Source: JBBDIP01 sp964602455 (GTDB taxonomy: Bacteria > Bacillota > Sulfobacillia > Fermentithermobacillales > Fermentithermobacillaceae). Taken from it: 36,739 nucleotides of DNA. The stretch spans positions 1 to 36,739 of the forward strand of contig CAZRRG010000010.1 in NCBI GenBank assembly GCA_964602455.1. Direction: 5' to 3'. This document shows positions 7,451 through 15,658 of the stretch, in pieces. How positions within the stretch are numbered: the first letter of the stretch is position 1; every line of letters starts with the position of its first letter. The notes under the pieces were generated by a model. That model made no database searches, was not told the origin of the DNA, and worked only from the letters and a program-made list of their open reading frames with translations. A program made the position numbers and the translations under genes.

Positions 7451-7547
7451 CCCGCCTCTTCTGGCAATACTGTGGAAGTCGCGGGAACGCCTGTACAGGC
7501 TGTCGGGGAAAGCCGATAGTGATTTTGGAAACAATCCCAAGACTTCC
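7451..7547 (+). promoter_or_regulatory. Possible structured 5' leader of the G5/M23 peptidase gene
   Basis: The 126-nt spacer after the maturase can form nested pairs. CCCGC (7451-7455) matches GCGGG (7481-7485). GGAAGTC (7474-7480) matches GACTTCC (7541-7547). GCCTGTACAGGC (7489-7500) is a palindrome. I do not recognise a known riboswitch; in particular the ydaO/c-di-AMP signature is not seen. Some of the pairings compete with each other. Confidence 0.3.
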
Positions 7548-7571
7548 ATCGTGCTGAGGTGCAACTGTCAG

Positions 7572-9017
7572 ATGGGCGGCATTCGATATGGGGTTCCTCG
7601 GAAAACACTGAACCGGGGAAAATTCCGGAGGATTCCACTGGGGATAAGAAAGGTTACTCGACCTGGCTCTTCCGGCAAACCGAACTACACCCGCAACATC
7701 CTGTTTATGCTCGTTTTCAGCATTGCCGCCATCCTCGCAATCAAATCAGTCAGCACACATGCTACCTTCGCCGTTGTCGTTGACGGCGCCACGGTAGGCG
7801 TTATTGAAGAAAAGAGCGTTCTGGATGACATCCTCGCCAAACTCTGTGAGAACGAAGCAATGCGCCTGGGCGCTGAAGTGGTTGTAACAAATGAGGTAAC
7901 CGTTGAGCCAAACAAAGATAAGACCTTAAGCCCGATGACTTCGGACGAGCTCGCCGAGGCGCTTGGCGAGGTAGTCTCCCTCAAGGCTAAAGGGCATGTC
8001 ATAACCGTGAACGGCGAGGAGATTGTTGCCCTGGCTACTGAAGAAGAAGCCCACGGTGTGGTGTCGGACCTTCGCGCGGCGTACATACAGGCGATCATGT
8101 CTTCCGAGAATGCCGAGATCGAAGACGTGTTCATCAGGGAAGAAGTCGGGATTGTAGAGAAGGAAGTCACCAGCGATAAGTTCAGAACTCGAGAGGAAGC
8201 GGTGAGGATCCTCTCCCGGGGCACCGACAAGATCTTGAATTACACCGTAAGAAGGGGCGACTCTCTCTGGGCCATCGCTCAGGCCAATCACCTTACGGTA
8301 GACGATCTGCTCAAAGCCAACCCCGAGGTTAGAGACGGAAACTTTATTAGGGAAGGTCAGAACCTTAACCTTGTGGTTGCGGATCCCTACGTCACCGTCG
8401 CTTCCAAAGAACTCGTCACCTACACAGTGTCGATACCGTACTCGGTCGACGTCTCTTACGACCCGGAGATGTGGCCGTGGCAGGAAAAGGTGACTGTGGC
8501 CGGCAGCTCCGGCAAGAAGGAAGTCGTCCAGGAGATCGCCAGGGAGAACGGTCAGGAAGTCTCCAGGAAAACCATAAGTGAGAAAGTCCTCTCGTACCCC
8601 GTCACTCGCAAGATAGTCCGCGGTTCAAAGCAAGTTCCCGAGATGGGCTCAGGTGAAATGGCGTGGCCGGTCCAGGGCACCATCAGTTCCTACTACGGCT
8701 GGCGGTGGGGTTCGCTTCACCAGGGCGTTGACATAGCTGCCAGCACCGGCACCAAGATCATTGCGGCAGACGCAGGCATGGTCAGCTTTGCCGGGTGGAA
8801 CGGCGGGTACGGTAATCTCGTCAAGATCGATCACGGAGGCGGGAAAGAGACCTACTACGGTCACATGTCCAAGATCGCCGTGAAGGTCGGAGATACCGTT
8901 GCCAAGGGAGACGTCATAGGGTATGTAGGCTCTACCGGCAACTCCACCGGACCTCACCTTCATTTCGAGGTTCGGGAAGGCGGAACAGCCAAGAATCCTC
9001 TGAACTACTACAAATAG
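7572..9017 (+). CDS. LysM-G5-M23 peptidoglycan hydrolase, membrane-anchored
   Basis: This predicted envelope endopeptidase has 481 aa from ATG 7572. A basic N-terminus precedes one membrane segment (NILFMLVFSIAAILAI, about residues 42-57). A helical extracellular region follows (about 70-215), then one LysM (about 222-268), a G5 domain (about 280-352) and an M23 domain at the C-terminus (about 362-478). Catalytic and zinc residues are in HQGVDI, YGHMS and HLHFE. ATG 7572 has GAGGTG 11 nt upstream. GTG 7551 in the same frame would add 7 residues. The domain order resembles cell-wall hydrolases of spore-forming Clostridia. It is the second M23 enzyme within 4 kb, on the opposite strand from the first. 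Confidence 0.93.
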   Translation: MGGIRYGVPRKTLNRGKFRRIPLGIRKVTRPGSSGKPNYTRNILFMLVFSIAAILAIKSVSTHATFAVVVDGATVGVIEEKSVLDDILAKLCENEAMRLGAEVVVTNEVTVEPNKDKTLSPMTSDELAEALGEVVSLKAKGHVITVNGEEIVALATEEEAHGVVSDLRAAYIQAIMSSENAEIEDVFIREEVGIVEKEVTSDKFRTREEAVRILSRGTDKILNYTVRRGDSLWAIAQANHLTVDDLLKANPEVRDGNFIREGQNLNLVVADPYVTVASKELVTYTVSIPYSVDVSYDPEMWPWQEKVTVAGSSGKKEVVQEIARENGQEVSRKTISEKVLSYPVTRKIVRGSKQVPEMGSGEMAWPVQGTISSYYGWRWGSLHQGVDIAASTGTKIIAADAGMVSFAGWNGGYGNLVKIDHGGGKETYYGHMSKIAVKVGDTVAKGDVIGYVGSTGNSTGPHLHFEVREGGTAKNPLNYYK

Positions 9018-9133
9018 CTCCCGCATCCGCACAATACGTGTCGCATGCCAGGATCTTCTGACCCTTCGAGGGCAGGAATAACGCTGGTCGTACCGTATTC
9101 ATGCATGGATGGCATATTGCGGGGGAGCATCGA

Positions 9134-10387
9134 ATGTCGAAACTCGTCATTACGGGCAGGAAACCACTACGCGGCGAAGTAACCATCGGCGGTTCCAAGA
9201 ACTCATCTGTAGCTATTGTACCTGCGGCGTTACTCGGCGCCGGCACAAGTGAAATCGAGAACCTGCCCAGGATCGACGACGTCCGGGTGTTCGCTCAGAT
9301 CCTCAAGGATCTGGGGGTCTCCGTGGAGTCCAACGGTACCACGATGACCATATCCCCAAACGGCTTTCAATCCCATGTAGCCCCGTACGACTTGGTACGA
9401 AAGCTGCGCGCTTCCTACTACCTGATGGGGGTCCTGTTGGCCAAGTTCGGAAAGGCCGAGGTAGGGCTCCCCGGAGGCTGCGATATCGGACCGCGTCCTA
9501 TCGATCAACACCTGAAGGGCTTCCGCGCTCTGGGCGCTGAGGTGCTGGTGGAGGGCGGCGTCGTCAAGCTGAACGCCCCCCATGGCCTTAAGGGAGCTCC
9601 CATCTATCTGGACATTCCCAGCGTGGGCGCGACCATCAACATCATGCTGGCGGCAACCCACGCAGACGGCACGACCGTCATTGAGAACGCGGCGAAAGAG
9701 CCCCACGTAGTGGACCTCGCCAACTATCTCAACGCTATGGGCGCCAGGGTCCAGGGCGCGGGGACCGACGTGGTGAGGATCCGCGGCGGCAGGAAGATGA
9801 CCGGGGCCTTCCATTCGGTCATCCCCGATGATATGGAGTCTTCGACCTACATGATGGCTGCGGTGGCCACTGGCGGCGACATACTTGTGCGGAACGTCAT
9901 CACCAAGCATCTTGAGCCTGTTACCGCAAAGCTGCGTGAAGCAGGTGCGCAGATCGAAGAGAACGGGGACTACGTCCGCGTGATCGGCCCATCGCGCCCG
10001 AAGCCCCTCAATGTAAAGACCTTGCCCTACCCCGGTTTCCCCACAGATGCTCAGCAGCCCTTGGTTGCGGTCCTGTCCCTGGCTGACGGGGTGAGCGTCG
10101 TTCAGGAGTCAGTCTACGAGAATAGGCTTGGGTTTGTAGGCGAACTCGTCAAGATGGGCGCTCGCATCAAGGTGGAAGGCAAGACCGCCATCGTTGAGGG
10201 AGTGGAGCGACTGGTCGGGGCGCCGGTTAAAGCCAATGATCTTCGTGCCGGTGCGAGCCTTGTGCTGGCCGGGCTGTCAGCCCACGGCAAGACCGAAGTC
10301 TACGGACTGGAGATCGTGCGCCGCGGCTACGAGATCATCGACGAGAAACTTGCCGCCCTGGGCGCCGATGTAAGAGTGGAAGAGTAA
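9134..10387 (+). CDS. murA: UDP-N-acetylglucosamine 1-carboxyvinyltransferase
   Basis: MurA transfers enolpyruvate from PEP to UDP-GlcNAc, the first committed step of peptidoglycan synthesis in the cytoplasm. The 417-aa protein has the conserved N-terminal GGSKN (K22, N23), the arginine and loop region LRASYYLMG, and the active-site loop PGGCDIGPRPID with catalytic Cys116, the fosfomycin target. The C-terminal DLRAGASLVLAGL and RGYEIIDEKLAALGA segments are typical. ATG 9134 is chosen because GGGGGAG ends 6 nt upstream. An in-frame ATG at 9101 has no SD. It stands between a cell-wall hydrolase and an envelope protease. Confidence 0.96.
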   Translation: MSKLVITGRKPLRGEVTIGGSKNSSVAIVPAALLGAGTSEIENLPRIDDVRVFAQILKDLGVSVESNGTTMTISPNGFQSHVAPYDLVRKLRASYYLMGVLLAKFGKAEVGLPGGCDIGPRPIDQHLKGFRALGAEVLVEGGVVKLNAPHGLKGAPIYLDIPSVGATINIMLAATHADGTTVIENAAKEPHVVDLANYLNAMGARVQGAGTDVVRIRGGRKMTGAFHSVIPDDMESSTYMMAAVATGGDILVRNVITKHLEPVTAKLREAGAQIEENGDYVRVIGPSRPKPLNVKTLPYPGFPTDAQQPLVAVLSLADGVSVVQESVYENRLGFVGELVKMGARIKVEGKTAIVEGVERLVGAPVKANDLRAGASLVLAGLSAHGKTEVYGLEIVRRGYEIIDEKLAALGADVRVEE

Positions 10388-10461
10388 GCCGCAGGTGCTT
10401 GCCGGACTGTTGCACGGCTTTTAACAAAGAGCTAAATGCGCCTCTGAGCCCTTCTAGCGTA

Positions 10462-10523
10462 TAGACCTCCGCCACCCATCATCGTAGGATGAGGACGAGA
10501 GCACTTCTCTTCCGGGAGGTCTA
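10462..10523 (+). promoter_or_regulatory. Inverted repeat that can sequester the htrA Shine-Dalgarno
   Basis: TAGACCTCC (10462-10470) is the exact reverse complement of GGAGGTCTA (10515-10523). The second arm is the SD of the GTG start at 10528. Pairing across the 44-nt loop would hide the ribosome site. The match is direct from sequence; the regulatory role is inferred. Confidence 0.5.
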
Positions 10524-10527
10524 CGCT

Positions 10528-12003
10528 GTGGAGTTCGAACAGAAACCTAATCAATCCATTGGGGGCATTGAGGGCCAGATCACTGGCGAGCCCGCGCGTG
10601 AACCTGCGCCCGGCAACGCCACCAGTGAGCCCACGCTTGGGCCAGCGTCAGTTGAGTCAAGCGAGCCCACGCTAGAGCCAGCTCCAGCCGCTGCCAGCGA
10701 GCTCACGCCAGAGTCAGCGCCAGTTGCTGCAAGCGTACCCGCGCGAGAGCCAGTGCCAGCCACTGCAAGCGTACCCATGCGAGAGCCAGCGCCAGCTGCT
10801 GCCAGCGAGCCAACCATCACTAGGGTAGCGCCCTCGTCGCCCGTCCCACCGGCGCCAAAGCCAAGACGCGGCAACGGGCTATGGACCTACCTGATGGTCG
10901 GCCTGGTAGGCGCAATCATAGGAGGATTCCTCGTTATCGGCATTGCTCCTCATGTCCTTCTGTCGAGGGGAGGGCTAAGCGGTTTCCTGCCGGCCCCGAT
11001 CCAGACCACCGCAGGTACCCAGGTCCCGACCGCGCCCCTCGCATGGGACAGGAATCCATGGCAAATCGTAGCCGAGGTAGCCGAGAAGGTCAGTCCGTCG
11101 GTCGTCGGCATAGTTAACAAGCAGGGCGGGCTATACGACTTCTTCGGGCGGGAGGTCACCAGGAACAGCTCAGGATCAGGACTCATCATCTCGTCCGACG
11201 GCTACATTGTCACCAACAATCACGTGGTTGAGGGCCAGAAGGGACTCACGGTCCACTTGGCGGACGGTAGAGAGCTTCCGGCGAAAGTAATCGGTACGGA
11301 CCCTCGGACCGACCTCGCGGTAGTGAAGATCGAAGCTACCGGGCTGCCGGCGGCTGTGTTCGGCAACTCCGACATCCTTCGTCCCGGCGAACTGGCGGTG
11401 GCGATTGGAAACCCCCTTGGCCTTGAGTTCAGCCGGACCGTTACTTCGGGAGTTGTCTCAGGCCTCAACAGGGTGGTCGACATCAGCCAGGAGGCTTCGA
11501 TCCGCCTGATCCAGACCGACGCCGTGATCAACCCCGGCAATAGCGGCGGACCGCTTGTGAACGCAAACGGGGAGGTCATCGGCCTAACATCAATGAAACT
11601 GGTCACCTCTCAGGTGGAGGGGATGGGGTTCGCCATCCCATCCAACATGGTCGTAAGGGTCGCGAACGAGCTAATGACGATAGGCACCGTGCGTAGAGCG
11701 CTCATAGGCATTACTCTTGCCGATGTCTCCGTCGCGACTCAGCAACTGCAGGTAAAGCTGTCTGTAGATCGCGGCGCATACGTTGACTCCGTGAACTCAG
11801 GATCGGCAGGCGAGAAAGCCGGCCTTCGCAAGGGCGACGTCATCGTGGGGATGGACGGCATTACGGTGAACTCCGTCAGCACGCTGCGTGCCCTTCTGGC
11901 AGAGAAGGCCCCCGGCGAAATCGTGGAGCTGAAGGTCATTCGCGGCACCCAGGAACTGGTGTTGAGGGTCACCCTTGGGTCGGCATCTGACGTCAACACG
12001 TAG
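10528..12003 (+). CDS. HtrA/DegP-family serine protease with PDZ domain
   Basis: This is a membrane-anchored quality-control protease of the envelope (HtrA/DegP/S1C family), 491 aa from GTG 10528. A cytoplasmic Pro/Ala/Glu/Ser-rich region (about residues 20-115) has internal repeats of roughly 12 residues, such as SVPAREPVPATA and SVPMREPAPAAA. One membrane helix follows (about 118-138). The trypsin-like domain has its triad in TNNHVVEG (H232), DPRTDLAVVK (D262) and NPGNSGGPL (S339). A C-terminal PDZ domain begins near residue 390 (GAYVDSVNSGSAGEKAGLRKG, shown in part). GTG 10528 is preferred over ATG 10489 because GGGAGGT lies 7 nt upstream. It converges on the PBP gene across a repeat-filled gap. 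Confidence 0.95.
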   Translation: MEFEQKPNQSIGGIEGQITGEPAREPAPGNATSEPTLGPASVESSEPTLEPAPAAASELTPESAPVAASVPAREPVPATASVPMREPAPAAASEPTITRVAPSSPVPPAPKPRRGNGLWTYLMVGLVGAIIGGFLVIGIAPHVLLSRGGLSGFLPAPIQTTAGTQVPTAPLAWDRNPWQIVAEVAEKVSPSVVGIVNKQGGLYDFFGREVTRNSSGSGLIISSDGYIVTNNHVVEGQKGLTVHLADGRELPAKVIGTDPRTDLAVVKIEATGLPAAVFGNSDILRPGELAVAIGNPLGLEFSRTVTSGVVSGLNRVVDISQEASIRLIQTDAVINPGNSGGPLVNANGEVIGLTSMKLVTSQVEGMGFAIPSNMVVRVANELMTIGTVRRALIGITLADVSVATQQLQVKLSVDRGAYVDSVNSGSAGEKAGLRKGDVIVGMDGITVNSVSTLRALLAEKAPGEIVELKVIRGTQELVLRVTLGSASDVNT

Positions 12004-12028
12004 TGAGTGGCCGCGACTGAGCAAGGTT

Positions 12029-12358
12029 TGAGCAGGGCAAAGCGGGTTTCTCCCGCCACTCGGTTCCGCAGTGGCGGGGGAAANNNNNNNNNNNNNNNNN
12101 NNNNNNNNNNNNNNNNNNNNNNNNNNNNNNNNNNNNNNNNNNNNNNNNNNNNNNNNNNNNNNNNNNNNNNNNNNNNNNNNNNNTGAGCAGGGCAAAGCGG
12201 GTTTCTCCCGCCACTCGGTTCCGCAGTGGCGGGGGAAACCCGCAACCCTTTGCTTGGGCGGCGGATCCTGCCCGCCACGAAATGTGGCCGTGGTCGGTCT
12301 CACCCGCCAGTACCCGGAAATGTGGCGGCTGGATTCCGCAACCCCGCGACAGCGGGGT
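12029..12358. repeat. Hairpin repeat cluster with identical 55-bp units on both sides of the assembly gap
   Basis: A 55-nt unit is present at 12029-12083 and again, identical, at 12184-12238, directly on either side of the Ns. It begins TGAGCAGGGCAAAGCGGG and ends GTGGCGGGGGAAA. In the second copy an arm of about 18 nt starting GCGGGTTTCTCCC pairs with GTGGCGGGGGAAACCCGC around an 11-nt loop, with one G-T pair. More units of the same theme follow (GGCGGATCCTGCCCGCC), ending in ACCCCGC/GCGGGGT (12341-12358). This 377-bp convergent spacer holds no gene that I can support. Confidence 0.85.
12084..12183. other. Assembly gap (100 Ns)
   Basis: Exactly 100 Ns are present, a common placeholder for a scaffold gap of unknown true size. 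Because the same 55-nt repeat abuts both sides, a collapsed tandem array is the likely cause. Sequence could be missing here. Confidence 0.98.
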
Positions 12359-12380
12359 CTCCTAGTCGATGCCCCCCAGA

Positions 12381-14678
12381 CTACCTCGGGAACAGTTGCC
12401 TCCACAGATCCTCGAAACTTGGCAGAGGGAGCGGCGGAGTTGTCCCTGTAGGAGGCTCAGTTGGCTCCACGGGCATCACAGGCTGCTCCTTCGGGATGAG
12501 GCCGGGGATGTAGGTCTCTTCGGGGATTATGATGGGGACCTCCCTCGCGACAGAGCCGGGAGGTACCGTGACAGCGGATCCCTGCCCACCCTGTTCCGGT
12601 GGGACAGTCTCGGGCAAGAGGAGGCTGCGGAGCGGGTCCTCGGTATCGATGCTCCCGAACCCGTGCTGCCAGATCGTCCCCGTATCCACGGGCGGCAGCG
12701 ATCCGCGAAGGAAGACCTCATAGTGTCTCGATGGACACCAGGGTCCTGCCAGGAGGTTGGTATCATCGCAGACCTCTGCCCAAACCACGTTGGACGGCAC
12801 AGTCCACTCGACAATAGGGGCGTCGCGAAGGGCTTCGCCCATGAAGGCCGCCCAGATGGGTCCCGCAACGGCGCCTCCGGTGGCGGGAAGCGACTTCTCC
12901 CGGTGGTCGTAGCCCACGTACACCGCGCACGCCAGTTCAGGCGTGTATCCCACGAACCAGCCCTCCAGCTGGTCATCTGTAGTACCGGTCTTCCCCGCGG
13001 CGGGGCGATCTCCCAGCCACGTCTTCAGGCCGTTACCCGTCCCGTAAGGCCCCAGCACCGACCGGAGGCAACTGGTGAGGACGTATGCGGTGCCGGCATC
13101 CAGTACTTGAGTGCGCTTAACTCTGTTCTCCTCGATCACCAGTCCACGGGCGTCCTCGATCTTGAGGATGGACAGGGGCTCGGGCCTGACCCCACCGGCA
13201 GAGAGAGTGGCCGCCGCTACCGCCATATCCAGAGGGACGACGTCCGACGCTCCCAGAGCGAGCGGGATGTCGGCCTGCAAAGGGCTGCGGATGCCCATCC
13301 GCCTCGCGTAATCGACGATGGTCGATGGCCCCACTTCCTGCGCCCACTTGGTGGCGACGACGTTGTCCGACACTGTAAGGGCCTGGCGAATTGTGAGCGG
13401 GTAGTAGTGGTAGGGACGGTTGCCATAGTCGACGGGACGATACTCTTCGCCCGCTCTCGCTCCGCCGTAGGTTACCGGCTCGCAAACTTTGAGTTCCGTA
13501 ACCGGATGGCGGGTGTCCAGGACGGCGGAGTACAGGAATATCTTGAACGCCGAGCCAGGCTGCCGTCTGACCTGATAGGCGCGGTTCAACTGTGATTCGT
13601 CCCAGTTCCGCCCGCCAACCATTGCTTTGATGTGCCCCGTCTTCGGCTCAACCGCTACCAGAGCGCCCTGTGGCTGAGTTATCCCTTGGGCATCCTTCGA
13701 ACCCTCGGGTATGTATTCCGCGAAGGCTTTCTCGGCGGCCAACTGCATGTCGAGGTCAAGGGTCGTATAGATCCGGTAGCCGCCTCTAGCGATATCGCCC
13801 GCGATAGCCGGATGCCTCTCACGTACCTGCTGGATCACATAGCTGACGAAGTACGGAGCGACGCTCTTTGGAAGGCCTGCTAGTACGACTTCGTCATCCT
13901 TGGCCGCGGCTGCTTCATCCGGCGTGATGTAGCCCTGCTCTGCCATAAGGTCCAAAACCAGAGCCCGCCGGCTCACAGCCCGTTCCATGCTGGCGTAGGG
14001 GGAGTAGTACTCAGGGCTCCGTAAAAGCCCCGCCAGCAGGGCGCTCTCCGATAGCGTGAGGTCCTTGGCCGGCTTCCCGAAGTAGGTCCGCGACGCGACC
14101 TCGCAGCCCCACGTGCCGTGTCCCCAATACGCTTGGTTTATGTACATGGTGAGGATCTCGTCCTTGGAGTAGCGCATCTCCATCTTGAAGGCGTAGGCCA
14201 GCTCCACGAACTTGCGGGTAAGCGTCTTTTCTTGCGTTAGGAACAGGTTTTTGGCCAACTGCTGGGTGAGAGTGCTCCCGCCCTCGGCGAACGACCTGGC
14301 CTTTATGTTGCGGACCACGGCACGGGCGAAGGCTTCCGGGTCAAACCCGTGGTGCGAGTAGAAGCGCATGTCCTCTACCGCGACGACGGCTTTCCTAAGG
14401 TATTCGGGCATTTCCTGTCCGGAGATCACGATCCTATCCTCCACGAACACGGAAGAGACAGGGCGGCCCTTGATGTCCAGCACTTGAGTGCTCTGTGGAA
14501 CTCGGGTTTCGGGAAGCGGCAGGAACAGCACCATGAGCAGGAACAGCAAAGTGAGGGTAAGCCCTAGGACGATGCCCGCCTTCGCGAGTAGAAGGGCTAC
14601 GTCCTTGAGCTTTGGCCGGCGCAGACTCCTCCTTGAAGGCTGCTCACTTTTGCCCTTGGCGCTCCGGGATCTCGCCAA
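12381..14678 (-). CDS. Class A penicillin-binding protein (transglycosylase/transpeptidase)
   Basis: This is a bifunctional peptidoglycan synthase of the PBP1A type, 765 aa. A basic cytoplasmic N-terminus is followed by one membrane helix (about residues 29-55). The GT51 glycosyltransferase domain has EDMRFYSHHG (E102), GGSTLTQQLAKN (from 133) and the downstream RKFVELAYA and MYINQAYWG motifs. The transpeptidase domain has SAFK (Ser376), SDN (437) and KTGTT (563). The C-terminus is Pro/Glu/Thr-rich. The TTG start at 14678 is chosen for its SD AGGAGGG a few nt upstream. A reading from 14900 would run into the oppositely oriented speE gene. It is transcribed divergently from speE. Confidence 0.95.
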   Translation of the reverse strand: MARSRSAKGKSEQPSRRSLRRPKLKDVALLLAKAGIVLGLTLTLLFLLMVLFLPLPETRVPQSTQVLDIKGRPVSSVFVEDRIVISGQEMPEYLRKAVVAVEDMRFYSHHGFDPEAFARAVVRNIKARSFAEGGSTLTQQLAKNLFLTQEKTLTRKFVELAYAFKMEMRYSKDEILTMYINQAYWGHGTWGCEVASRTYFGKPAKDLTLSESALLAGLLRSPEYYSPYASMERAVSRRALVLDLMAEQGYITPDEAAAAKDDEVVLAGLPKSVAPYFVSYVIQQVRERHPAIAGDIARGGYRIYTTLDLDMQLAAEKAFAEYIPEGSKDAQGITQPQGALVAVEPKTGHIKAMVGGRNWDESQLNRAYQVRRQPGSAFKIFLYSAVLDTRHPVTELKVCEPVTYGGARAGEEYRPVDYGNRPYHYYPLTIRQALTVSDNVVATKWAQEVGPSTIVDYARRMGIRSPLQADIPLALGASDVVPLDMAVAAATLSAGGVRPEPLSILKIEDARGLVIEENRVKRTQVLDAGTAYVLTSCLRSVLGPYGTGNGLKTWLGDRPAAGKTGTTDDQLEGWFVGYTPELACAVYVGYDHREKSLPATGGAVAGPIWAAFMGEALRDAPIVEWTVPSNVVWAEVCDDTNLLAGPWCPSRHYEVFLRGSLPPVDTGTIWQHGFGSIDTEDPLRSLLLPETVPPEQGGQGSAVTVPPGSVAREVPIIIPEETYIPGLIPKEQPVMPVEPTEPPTGTTPPLPLPSFEDLWRQLFPR

Positions 14679-14720
14679 CACGGCCCTCCTGAGGCGGAAA
14701 TGCCTCGTTTCCTCTATGTT

Positions 14721-14747
14721 TTGTCCAATACCCTTATCTGATATAAT
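14721..14747 (+). promoter_or_regulatory. Predicted promoter (extended -10) for speE
   Basis: A perfect TATAAT at 14742-14747 is preceded by TG at the extended -10 position (14739-14740). TTGTCC (14721-14726) is a possible -35 at a short 15-nt spacing. Transcription would start near 14754, about 43 nt before the speE ATG. Confidence 0.55.
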
Positions 14748-14796
14748 TCGGACGACATTTTGGGAGCCCGTCCAAGGGCTGGGAGGTATGGCATAG

Positions 14797-15642
14797 ATGG
14801 AACTCTGGTTTACCGAAGAGTGGCTCCCCGGCCTACGGTTGTCGGTCCAGATCAAGTCGATCGTTTTCTCAAAAAAGACCAAGTACCAGGATCTTTGCAT
14901 CTACGATACCGAGTCGTTGGGCCGGATCTTGGTCCTCGACGATGTGATCCAAACAACCGAAATTGACGAGTATATATACCACGAAAGTCTGGTTCACGTG
15001 CCGCTGTTCAGCCACCCCAATCCCGAGAACGTGCTCATCATCGGGGGCGGCGACGGGGGCTCGCTCCGCGAGGCCCTGAAGCATCCCAGTGTCAAACAGG
15101 CCACGCTGGTTGACATCGACGGCGACGTTGTGCAGGCCTCAAAGGATTACTTGCCGCAGTGGAACAAGGGTTTCTCGGATCCCAGGGCAAGGGTAATCAT
15201 TGGCGACGGGCTCGCCCACGTGGAAAAGGCCAGGCAGGAGTATGACGCGGTAATAATCGACAGCACAGACCCGATAGGCCCCGGCGAGTGCCTGTTCACC
15301 GAGGAGTTCTACACCAACGTAAAGAGAGCTCTCAAGCCGGGCGGGGTTGTGTCGGCCCAGACTGAGAACCCGATCATGATGAAAGACCTTGTAACGGACA
15401 TCCTCCGGAAGTTCCGGCGGGTGTTCCCGATAGCCGAGCTCTACACGTCTCCGATGCCCACCTACCCCGGCGGATGGTGGTGCTACACCTGCGCGTCCTT
15501 GGGTCCCGATCCCCGGCGACCGCTGAGAGAGCCGGGCGAGGGGTGGAATCTCAGGCATTACTCGCCAAGTATGCACGAGCGGGCTTTTGTGTTAAGCCCC
15601 GGGACACAGCGAGGCATCGTGGACGTGGTGGGAAAACTCTAA
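14797..15642 (+). CDS. speE: Spermidine synthase (polyamine aminopropyltransferase)
   Basis: SpeE transfers an aminopropyl group from decarboxylated SAM to putrescine or a related diamine. The 281-aa protein has the N-terminal beta-barrel region ending in LGRILVLDDVIQ, the nucleotide-binding GGGDGG (residues 83-88) with acidic D107 in LVDIDGD, and the catalytic loop DSTDPIGPG (D155, D158). The ATG has GGGAGG 10 nt upstream. A three-codon ATG-GCA-TAG frame ends directly before the true ATG. The gene is followed after 16 nt by agmatinase, which makes putrescine, so the two form a polyamine pair. Confidence 0.95.
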   Translation: MELWFTEEWLPGLRLSVQIKSIVFSKKTKYQDLCIYDTESLGRILVLDDVIQTTEIDEYIYHESLVHVPLFSHPNPENVLIIGGGDGGSLREALKHPSVKQATLVDIDGDVVQASKDYLPQWNKGFSDPRARVIIGDGLAHVEKARQEYDAVIIDSTDPIGPGECLFTEEFYTNVKRALKPGGVVSAQTENPIMMKDLVTDILRKFRRVFPIAELYTSPMPTYPGGWWCYTCASLGPDPRRPLREPGEGWNLRHYSPSMHERAFVLSPGTQRGIVDVVGKL

Positions 15643-15658
15643 CAGGAGGGACTGGTCT

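Noticed and set aside
7425..7571. ydaO/c-di-AMP or c-di-GMP riboswitch before the hydrolase gene
   Set aside because: The conserved sequence blocks of these riboswitches are not present; only generic pairing is seen.
11993..12451. Open frames running through the N gap
   Set aside because: They consist of repeat sequence and unknown residues, and exist only because Ns contain no stop.
14788..14796. A mini-ORF ATG-GCA-TAG directly before the speE ATG
   Set aside because: The SD is only 1 nt from its ATG but correctly spaced for the speE ATG, so it is probably chance and not a leader peptide.
14679..14900. N-terminal extension of the PBP to 14900
   Set aside because: It would overlap speE and its promoter. 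TTG 14678 has a strong SD and gives a normal class A PBP N-terminus.
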